From: RYN-433 sp036558265
GTDB taxonomy: Bacteria > Planctomycetota > Phycisphaerae > Tepidisphaerales > Tepidisphaeraceae
Direction: 5' to 3'
Length of the DNA: 24,679 nucleotides
Assembly: GCA_036558265.1 (NCBI GenBank)
Contig: DATBFY010000079.1
Location: 1-24,679 of the forward strand
Shown: positions 7,259 to 12,890 of the stretch, piece by piece
How positions within the stretch are numbered: position 1 is the stretch's first letter
How the letters are laid out: every line of letters starts with the position of its first letter
Program-made: the position numbers and the translations under genes
The notes under the pieces: model-generated
The model's database searches: none
What the model was told of the DNA's origin: nothing
What the model saw: only the letters and a program-made list of their open reading frames with translations

Positions 7259-7519
7259 TTAGGCGCGGTGACGCATCGCCTGCCAGAGTGCAACACAAGT
7301 GCGTTCGATCTTCCTGCGCCAGCGATCCAGATCGGATAGTCCGATCTTGCGGGTCAGCAGGCGATGGCGGCATCGCGATACGTACAGTCGGAGTGAATTC
7401 GCCAGTGCCCGAACGTTCGGCGGTACGTTGGCCCCAACGAAGTGGTCGTTCAACCATGCGTCGGTCGCGTCCAACTGCCTGACGAAGCATTTGATAAGCC
7501 GCTGTGGCGCGGAGTCCAC
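7259..7519 (-). CDS. Hypothetical 86-residue basic helical protein
   Basis: I do not recognise this protein. The GTG at 7519 is preceded by GGAAGGA at 6-nt spacing, the best ribosome site in the segment. The product is rich in Arg, Leu and Trp, with probable amphipathic helices (ALANSLRLYVSRCRHRLL and DLDRWRRKIERTCVALWQ) and no signal peptide or membrane segment. Its GC at third positions is lower than in flanking housekeeping genes, like that of the HTH gene directly downstream on the same strand. The two may be a transferred pair. Overlapping open frames exist on both strands here, so it may not be a real gene. Confidence 0.35.
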   Translation of the reverse strand: MDSAPQRLIKCFVRQLDATDAWLNDHFVGANVPPNVRALANSLRLYVSRCRHRLLTRKIGLSDLDRWRRKIERTCVALWQAMRHRA

Positions 7520-7627
7520 TCGACGTCCTTCCCTTCCGGATGCCCTGCGGAGCCTACCCGATCGCAAGCGGGCTGAACAGGGACATTGGAGATGGAATAG
7601 TGCTCTTCACATCAGCGCCGGTTGCCC

Positions 7628-7633
7628 TATCAT
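7628..7633 (+). promoter_or_regulatory. Candidate -10 box (TATCAT) of leuB
   Basis: TATCAT lies 31 nt before the leuB ATG, giving a predicted leader of about 25 nt that contains AGGAG. There is no convincing -35 match. Confidence 0.3.
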
Positions 7634-7664
7634 CTCGGCTCCTTTAGACAGCTCAGGAGTTCGA

Positions 7665-8732
7665 ATGAGAATCGCAGTCATGCCCGGCGACGGGGTCGGG
7701 AAGGAAGTCGTTCCGCAGGGCTTGAAGGTGCTGAACTGCGCCGCGAAGAAGTTCGGCTTTAGCTACCAGACGACGGACTACCCGTTCGGCGCCGAGCACT
7801 ACCTGGAGACGGGCATCACGCTGCCGGATTCGGCGCTCAGGGAGATCGCCGCGCATGACGCCATCCTGTTCGGGGCGGTCGGGGCGGATCCGCGCGGCAA
7901 CGCGAAGATCCCGCAGGGGCTGATCGAGACCGACATCCTCCTGAAGATGCGGTTCGAGCTGGACCAGTACATCAACCTGCGGCCCACGCGGCTGTTGCCC
8001 GGCGTGCCGACGCCGCTGGCCAAGGTGCAGCCGACGGACATCGACATGGTGATCGTGCGGGAGAACACGGAGGGGTTGTATTGCCAGAACGGCGGGTTCC
8101 TCTACAAGAACACGCCGCACGAGGTGGCGAACCAGATCGAGGTGACGACGCGGCGGGGGGTGGAGCGGGCGATCCGGTACGCGTTCGAGTACGCGCGGCA
8201 GTACAACCGTAAGAAGGTGACGCTGGTCGCGAAGACCAACGTGCTGCGGTTTGCGCACAACCTGTGGCTGCGGGCCTTCGAGGAGGTCAAGAAGGAATTT
8301 GCCGGGATCGAGACCGATTACCACCACGTCGATGCCTGCACGATGTACATGGTGACCAAGCCGAAGATTTACGACGTGATCGTCACGACGAACATGTTCG
8401 GCGACATCATCACGGATCTGGGCGCGGCGATCCAGGGCGGGATGGGAATGGCCGCCAGCGGCAACATCAACCCCACCCGTCAGGCGGCGAGCATGTTCGA
8501 GCCGGTGCATGGCAGCGCCCCGGACATCGCGGGCAAGAACTTCGCCAACCCGATTGCCACGTTCCTCAGCGTGGCGATGATGCTCGACTTCCTGGGCCAG
8601 CCGAAGGCGGCCAACGCGATCAATCAGGGGTGCAGGGACGTCGTCGCCGACCCGAAGAACCACACGCGGGACCTGGGCGGGGCGGCCACGACGACGCAGG
8701 TGGGGGATGCGGTGTGTGCGAAGATCGGATAG
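7665..8732 (+). CDS. leuB: 3-Isopropylmalate dehydrogenase (isocitrate/isopropylmalate dehydrogenase family)
   Basis: NAD-dependent beta-decarboxylating dehydrogenase of 355 residues, third enzyme of leucine synthesis. Evidence includes the N-terminal GDGVGKEVVP, the substrate segment LRFELDQYINLRP-like (here MRFELDQYINLRPTRLLPGV), VRENTEGLY, LVAKTNVLRFAHNLWLR, YHHVDACTMYMV, the metal-binding TNMFGDIITDLGAAIQGG and the cofactor motif MFEPVHGSAPDIAGK. The pattern around RENTEGLYCQNGG and VTTRRGVERAIRYAFEYAR resembles actinobacterial-type LeuB more than the E. coli type (RELTGGIYFG). Because sister enzymes (homoisocitrate, isocitrate and D-malate dehydrogenases) share these motifs, the exact substrate is not certain. 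No leuA, leuC or leuD is adjacent. ATG 7665 is chosen because AGGAG precedes it by 5 nt, although the frame is open far upstream. Confidence 0.85.
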   Translation: MRIAVMPGDGVGKEVVPQGLKVLNCAAKKFGFSYQTTDYPFGAEHYLETGITLPDSALREIAAHDAILFGAVGADPRGNAKIPQGLIETDILLKMRFELDQYINLRPTRLLPGVPTPLAKVQPTDIDMVIVRENTEGLYCQNGGFLYKNTPHEVANQIEVTTRRGVERAIRYAFEYARQYNRKKVTLVAKTNVLRFAHNLWLRAFEEVKKEFAGIETDYHHVDACTMYMVTKPKIYDVIVTTNMFGDIITDLGAAIQGGMGMAASGNINPTRQAASMFEPVHGSAPDIAGKNFANPIATFLSVAMMLDFLGQPKAANAINQGCRDVVADPKNHTRDLGGAATTTQVGDAVCAKIG

Positions 8733-8756
8733 GAAGAAGCGAGAAGTCGGGGCGCA

Positions 8757-8762
8757 TATAAT
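8757..8762 (+). promoter_or_regulatory. -10 box (TATAAT) of trxB
   Basis: A perfect TATAAT in the gap between leuB and trxB predicts a start near 8769 and a leader of about 56 nt, so trxB need not depend on leuB transcription. No clear -35. Confidence 0.5.
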
Positions 8763-8824
8763 GTGGTGGGCCGTGAACGAACAGGCCCGCTTTGCGTTCG
8801 GCGCGGCGATGGGAAACAAGGAAC

Positions 8825-9814
8825 ATGAGTGAACAGAACGGCGTCGAGAAGCTCGTCATCATCGGGTCGGGACCTGCATCGTGGACCGGCGCCATCTACG
8901 CGGCCCGGGCCAACCTAAACCCCGTGGTCTACGAGGGGGCGATCAGCGAAGAGAACCGTCTGCGCGGCACGTTGCCGCTCGGTCAGCTCAACCTGACCAC
9001 CGAGGTGGAAAACTTCCCCGGCTTCCCCGAGGGGATCCTGGGCCCGGAGTTGATGATCCGCTGCAAGCAGCAGGCCGAGCGCTTCGGTACGCGCGTCGTG
9101 ACCGAGGACGTGGTGGACATCGACCTGTCGCGCCGGCCGTTCACGCTAACGGATTCCGCCGGCGCCGCGGTCAAGGCCCACGCGATCGTGATCTCGACGG
9201 GCGCCAGCGCCAATTACCTCGGCCTCGAGAGCGAGAACCGGTACAAGAACTTTGGCGTGTCGGCGTGCGCGGTATGCGACGGCGCGCTGCCCCGCTTCCG
9301 GAACAATCCCCTGGTGGTGGTGGGCGGCGGCGACTCGGCGGCCGAGGAGGCGACGTACCTCACGAAGTTCGCGTCGAAAGTCTACCTGGTGCACCGCCGC
9401 GACAAGCTCCGCGCCAGCCCGATCATGGCCGAGCGCGTGCTTGCCAACCCGAAGGTCGAACCGGTCTGGAACAGCGTGGTGGACGAGGTGCTCGGCGATG
9501 GGGAGCGGGGCGTCACCGCAGTGCGGTTCAAGCACCTCCACTCGGGCGCCAACCGCACGGTGGAGGCCTCAGGCATGTTCGCGGCGATCGGGCACACGCC
9601 CAACACGAAGTTCCTGCGCGGGCAGGTCCAGACGGACGAGAAGGGGTTCATCGTTCTCAAGGATCCGTTCCGGACGACGACCAGTGTCGAGGGCGTCTTC
9701 GCCGCAGGCGACGTGGCCGACCCGACCTACAAGCAGGCCATCACCGCCGCCGGCATGGGCTGCAAGGCCAGCCTCGATGCCGAGCGCTGGCTGGCGGAGA
9801 AGGGGATCCACTAA
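8825..9814 (+). CDS. trxB: Thioredoxin-disulfide reductase
   Basis: FAD- and NADPH-dependent enzyme that keeps thioredoxin reduced in the cytoplasm; 329 residues, normal for the low-molecular-weight type. Domain order is FAD, NADPH, FAD. The first dinucleotide motif is VIIGSGPASWTGAIYAARA (11-29). The redox pair is Cys148 and Cys151 (CAVCDG). The NADPH motif is VVVGGGDSAAEEA (164-176) with the 2'-phosphate-binding HRRD (190-193). The closing motif is FAAGDVADPTYKQAITAAGMGCKASLDAE. The common GSGPAGYTAA reads GSGPASWTGA here, a mild deviation. ATG 8825 is preferred over the upstream in-frame Met because AAGGA precedes it. An own promoter lies at 8757. Confidence 0.96.
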   Translation: MSEQNGVEKLVIIGSGPASWTGAIYAARANLNPVVYEGAISEENRLRGTLPLGQLNLTTEVENFPGFPEGILGPELMIRCKQQAERFGTRVVTEDVVDIDLSRRPFTLTDSAGAAVKAHAIVISTGASANYLGLESENRYKNFGVSACAVCDGALPRFRNNPLVVVGGGDSAAEEATYLTKFASKVYLVHRRDKLRASPIMAERVLANPKVEPVWNSVVDEVLGDGERGVTAVRFKHLHSGANRTVEASGMFAAIGHTPNTKFLRGQVQTDEKGFIVLKDPFRTTTSVEGVFAAGDVADPTYKQAITAAGMGCKASLDAERWLAEKGIH

Positions 9815-9864
9815 CGCCTGGTTGGCAAGCGGGCGCATTTGCCAGAGTCGCTGGCCCCACCTTG

Positions 9865-10278
9865 ATGCCCGGCAAAACGCATTCATTTCCCAGGAGACTT
9901 CGGCTTCAGCACGCGCTGCAGTTCGACGGGGTCTACGCCGGCAAGGTTCGGGATTCGCGCGGGCCGCTCACCGTCTTCGCGATCCCCAACGACCTGGGGC
10001 ACCCGCGACTGGGCCTGTCGGTCGGCCGGCGGGTCGGCAGCGCCGTCCGGCGCAACCGGGTCAAGCGCCTCCTGCGCGAGGCGTTCCGGCTTCTCCAGCA
10101 CGACCTGCCGCACGGCTACGATGTCGTGATCAACGTCCGCCCGCACGAGCCGGCGCTGCTGGCCGATTACCAGCGCCTGCTTGCGGGGGCGATGCTGAAA
10201 CTGCACCGGACTTGGGAGAAGCGGCAGGGGGATACCGGCGGCGGCGGCGGCGGGGACGCACCGTTAACTCCAGCCTGA
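9865..10278 (+). CDS. rnpA: Ribonuclease P protein component
   Basis: Protein subunit of RNase P, which trims 5' leaders from pre-tRNAs. 137 residues: the N-terminal SFPRRLRLQHALQFDGVYAG, then RLGLSVGRRVGSAVRRNRVKRLLREAFR (48-75) containing the conserved RNR motif that contacts the RNA subunit, and GYDVVINVRP. The C-terminus adds a six-glycine run and a short tail not typical of the family. ATG 9865 is the only start that gives a standard N-terminus, though no strong ribosome site precedes it; a small inverted repeat (TGGCAA 9823-9828, TTGCCA 9839-9844) lies in the leader. yidD follows after 13 nt, the usual partner. The usual upstream rpmH is absent and trxB takes its place. Confidence 0.93.
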   Translation: MPGKTHSFPRRLRLQHALQFDGVYAGKVRDSRGPLTVFAIPNDLGHPRLGLSVGRRVGSAVRRNRVKRLLREAFRLLQHDLPHGYDVVINVRPHEPALLADYQRLLAGAMLKLHRTWEKRQGDTGGGGGGDAPLTPA

Positions 10279-10291
10279 GAATCCCGGCCAC

Positions 10292-10501
10292 ATGGCTCGT
10301 CGCGTATTCATCTTCGTGGTTCTCGCCTACCGCGCGACGCTGGGTCGGTTCATGGGCGGGCACTGCCGCTTTCACCCGACCTGCTCGCAATACGCGCTGG
10401 ACGCGATCGACAAATACGGACCGTGGAAGGGGGGTTGGCGCGCACTCAAACGGATCGCGCGCTGCCGCCCGGGTGGCGGCAGCGGCTACGACCCGGCATG
10501 A
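10292..10501 (+). CDS. yidD: Membrane protein insertion efficiency factor YidD
   Basis: A 69-residue protein with the complete YidD pattern: an amphipathic N-terminus (MARRVFIFVVLAYRATLG), then CRFHPTCSQYALDAIDKYGPWKGGWRALKRIARCRP (from 25), including the conserved cysteines, and the GGGSGYDP ending. YidD sits at the inner membrane and helps YidC insert proteins. It follows rnpA by 13 nt, the widely conserved order, but yidC is not the next gene. Confidence 0.96.
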   Translation: MARRVFIFVVLAYRATLGRFMGGHCRFHPTCSQYALDAIDKYGPWKGGWRALKRIARCRPGGGSGYDPA

Positions 10502-10614
10502 TCGCCGCGCGCGCCGGATCCGCCATGCGCATAGCGGCAGAACAACCACGCCCCCGGTCCAGCGATCTGGACGGTTGAGCTTTTAACGAATAAGTGACCG
10601 CTGGGGGGCGCGAA

Positions 10615-10884
10615 TCAGCCGAACCGTCGGCGACCGGGCGAGGACGACGAAGAAGTCGGCGGCCACCCGGCGTCACGGAGCGGATTGGGACGCTGTCCCA
10701 AGGTCGTGCTGGACCCCGGTCGGACGGGTCCGCCCTGGCGCGGGGTGTTGTTCCGCCCGCGGTCGAACAGGACCTTGAGTCGGGCGTTGCGGTAGGGGTT
10801 GAGCCCCCTCCCCGTCTTGGCCGCCTTCACCCCCCGCATATAGGCCTTCCGCGCACGCCTGCGAGAAGGATAACCCTTTGCCAT
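10615..10884 (-). CDS. Small basic protein resembling ribosome modulation factor (RMF-like)
   Basis: An 89-residue protein. ATG 10884 is set by a strong ribosome site (AAGGAG, 6-nt spacing); the frame stays open upstream but without such a site. Residues 11-45 (ARKAYMRGVKAAKTGRGLNP, then YR, and LKVLFDRGRNN) resemble RMF in pattern: Ala, then RG, then A, GR, PY, and a final aromatic and G. RMF (about 55 residues in E. coli) dimerises ribosomes in stationary phase. Here the domain is followed by about 40 residues of Pro/Ser/Gly/Arg-rich, probably disordered tail. The likeness is from pattern only and may be to the wider family of small RMF-like proteins. It lies between yidD (convergent) and dnaB (same strand) with a 371-nt leader region. 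Confidence 0.55.
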   Translation of the reverse strand: MAKGYPSRRRARKAYMRGVKAAKTGRGLNPYRNARLKVLFDRGRNNTPRQGGPVRPGSSTTLGQRPNPLRDAGWPPTSSSSSPGRRRFG

Positions 10885-11255
10885 ACGATGCTCCTTCGAG
10901 TCAAAGACCGACCCAAACGAAACAAAACGTACCTGAACGACGACCGGGAGGCGTCTTCGCCAGAAACGCGTTCCGCACACCATCGTGAGGAAAGGGAGCC
11001 GGAGCCTGTCGCAGGCTGAACCAGAAATGTCTCTACCAAGGTATAGAGCGAGGACGCGCGGAATTCAAGTGTCCACTTGCAATCCTCACCGTCCTATCAT
11101 CTCCATCCACGCCGTTCGGTGCCGCGCGAACGAGCGATCGACCATCGATGTGTCGTGGCGAGCCAGTGAAACAGCCTAGGGGATTTCCCGCAATCCGTTA
11201 TACGGCATTCGCTACGATGCCTTACGATCGTTTCCCCATCTCAATTGATCGATTG
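10885..11255. other. Intergenic region between dnaB and the RMF-like gene
   Basis: 371 nt without a convincing gene. It contains a stem-loop (AGCCTG 11003-11008, CAGGCT 11012-11017, 3-nt loop) and a 14-bp near-perfect palindrome (CAAGTG 11066-11071, CACTTG 11074-11079) that could be an operator. I looked for tRNA, SRP RNA, RNase P RNA and tmRNA signatures on both strands and found none. No convincing T-tract terminator for dnaB was seen. Confidence 0.5.
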
Positions 11256-12617
11256 TTAGAACGGGTCCGCCTGGGTCGAAAGGTTCTCAAACCGCGTGGA
11301 TTTATTGTTGAACGTCAGCTTCACGGTGCCGGTCGGCCCGTTCCGCTGCTTGGCGATGATGATCTCCGCAATGTTGTCCGGCACGAAGTCGGGCTCGGCC
11401 ATGCGGTAGTAATCCTCGCGGTGCAGGAGCGCGATCACGTCCGCGTCCTGCTCGATCGAACCGGATTCGCGCAGGTCGCTCATGCGCGGCCGGTGTCCGT
11501 CGCGGCCCTCGCTGGCGCGGTTGAGCTGCGAGAGGGCGATGACCGGCACGTTCAGCTCGCGGGCGACGGCCTTGATGCCGCGGCTGATCTCGGAGATCTG
11601 CTGCTGGCGGCTTTCCGGGCCCGGGTTGTCCATGAGCTGGAGGTAATCGATCATGATCAGCTTGACGTCGTGCTGGAGCTTGAGGCGGCGGCACTTGGCG
11701 CGCAGCTCCAGGGGCGTCAGGCCGGGAGAGTCGTCCACCCAGATCGGCGCCTTGGCGAGCTCACCCACCACGTTGGCCAGGTGCGCGTACTCGTGCGACT
11801 GGAGCATCCCCTTGCGGAGCTTGTGGGCGTCGATCTGCCCGCGCGAGCAGAGCATGCGCTGCGCGAGCTGCTGCTTGGACATTTCCAGGCTGAAGACGGC
11901 GCAGGGCAGCAGCGAATCGGCGGCGACGTGCTCGATCATATTCATGGCGAGCGCTGTTTTGCCCATGCTCGGGCGGGCGGCGACGATGACCATCTCGCCC
12001 CGCTGCAGCCCGTTGAGCATGTCGTCGAGCTCGAAGAAGCCCGTCTCGACCCCGCGCTGCCCGCGGCTCTCGATCATCTCGAAGACCTCGTGCAGCACGT
12101 CCTCCATCGCGGTGACCTGCCCCGCCACCTTGCGCTCGGCGATCGCAAAGATCTTCTTCTCGGCGTTCTCCAGCACGACGTCCGCCGACTCGTGCGGCGA
12201 GTAGGCCTCGCGCAGGATGTCGCTGCTGGCGCCGATGAGCTGGCGAAGCAGCGCCTTCTCCTTCACGATGCCGGCGTAGTGGGCGCCGTTGGCGGCGTTG
12301 GGCACCGAGGAGAGGATCGCCGCCAGGTATTCGATCCCCCCGATCTCGTCGAGCAGTTGCCGCTTGATCAATTCCTCGCGCACGATCATGGCGTCGATCG
12401 GGCGGTTCTGCTCGTACAACTGCTTGAGGACCTTGAAGAGGATCTGGTGATCGGCCTGGAAGAAGGCCTCCTCGTCGACGACCTGGACGATCTGCCCGAC
12501 CGCGTCCTTGGAGACGTCGAGCATCATCGACGCCAGCAGGCACATCTCCGCCTCGACTGAGTGCGGCGGGAGTCGCTCGAACTGCCGGGCGATGGACGAG
12601 TCGATCAACTGCGACAT
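11256..12617 (-). CDS. dnaB: Replicative DNA helicase DnaB
   Basis: Hexameric 5'-3' helicase that unwinds the replication fork; 453 residues, full length. The N-terminal DnaB domain (about 13-115) has LPPHSVEAEMCLLASMMLD and IDAMIVREEL. A linker precedes the RecA-type ATPase: ETGFFELDDMLNGLQRGEMVIVAARPSMGKTALAMN with the Walker A around 214-222, FSLEMSKQQLAQRML, the Walker B LIMIDYLQLM (320-329), VPVIALSQLNR, and the DLRESGSIEQDADVI segment with the arginine-finger region. No intein is present, although DnaB is a common intein host. AGGGA precedes the ATG. A perfect DnaA box lies about 160 nt upstream. The usual bacterial neighbour rplI is not next to it here. Confidence 0.97.
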   Translation of the reverse strand: MSQLIDSSIARQFERLPPHSVEAEMCLLASMMLDVSKDAVGQIVQVVDEEAFFQADHQILFKVLKQLYEQNRPIDAMIVREELIKRQLLDEIGGIEYLAAILSSVPNAANGAHYAGIVKEKALLRQLIGASSDILREAYSPHESADVVLENAEKKIFAIAERKVAGQVTAMEDVLHEVFEMIESRGQRGVETGFFELDDMLNGLQRGEMVIVAARPSMGKTALAMNMIEHVAADSLLPCAVFSLEMSKQQLAQRMLCSRGQIDAHKLRKGMLQSHEYAHLANVVGELAKAPIWVDDSPGLTPLELRAKCRRLKLQHDVKLIMIDYLQLMDNPGPESRQQQISEISRGIKAVARELNVPVIALSQLNRASEGRDGHRPRMSDLRESGSIEQDADVIALLHREDYYRMAEPDFVPDNIAEIIIAKQRNGPTGTVKLTFNNKSTRFENLSTQADPF

Positions 12618-12760
12618 GGCTTCCCTTCGAGCAAGCGATCGTAACCAAACATCGTATTAACGCAAACCTGGGTTCATCGACCCGCGCGGGCGGGGGACTT
12701 CAATCGGATGCCGGGAATATCGTTCACCATGCCCGTGACGCGCAACGCTTGCGCCCCGCG

Positions 12761-12773
12761 GTACAGGCTGTAC
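12761..12773. repeat. 13-bp palindrome (GTACAG G CTGTAC)
   Basis: Perfect 6-bp arms around one central base, 5 nt from a DnaA box in the region upstream of dnaB. It could be a dimeric repressor site; no specific regulator is assigned. Confidence 0.4.
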
Positions 12774-12778
12774 ACGCG

Positions 12779-12787
12779 TTATCCACA
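12779..12787 (+). promoter_or_regulatory. Perfect DnaA box (TTATCCACA)
   Basis: An exact match to the bacterial DnaA-box consensus, about 160 nt upstream of the dnaB start codon and just outside the terminator of the dockerin-protein gene. Only one box is visible, with no AT-rich unwinding region, so it looks like a regulatory DnaA site rather than an origin. A chance match is possible. Confidence 0.5.
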
Positions 12788-12820
12788 GGGGCTGTCGGGA
12801 CGTGCCTGCGCGCGGCCTGG

Positions 12821-12860
12821 AAAAGAAAGCGGGCGAACTCGGTGGCGCGAGTTCGCCCGC
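12821..12860 (-). terminator. Rho-independent terminator of the dockerin-protein gene
   Basis: GCGGGCGAACTC (12829-12840) pairs perfectly with GAGTTCGCCCGC (12849-12860) around an 8-nt loop. On the minus strand the stem is followed by TTTCTTTT (12821-12828). It begins 30 nt past the stop codon. Confidence 0.88.
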
Positions 12861-12890
12861 AATATGATTCGGGTTGACCGTGCGTCGCGG

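Noticed and set aside
10557..10572. Terminator after yidD (GTCCAG-CGAT-CTGGAC)
   Set aside because: The stem is only 6 bp and the T-run begins 10 nt later, so it is too weak to call.
10615..10884. Ribosomal protein L34 (rpmH) next to rnpA
   Set aside because: The small basic protein does not contain the L34 pattern, lies on the opposite strand downstream of yidD, and resembles RMF instead.
10885..11255. RNase P RNA, SRP RNA or tRNA in the gap
   Set aside because: GAGGAAAG near 10986 resembles the start of an RNase P motif, but the rest of the conserved core and the closing motif are missing; no tRNA T-arm or SRP core motif was found.
12618..12890. Replication origin upstream of dnaB
   Set aside because: Only one DnaA box, no AT-rich segment, and no dnaA or dnaN nearby; kept only as a possible DnaA regulatory site.
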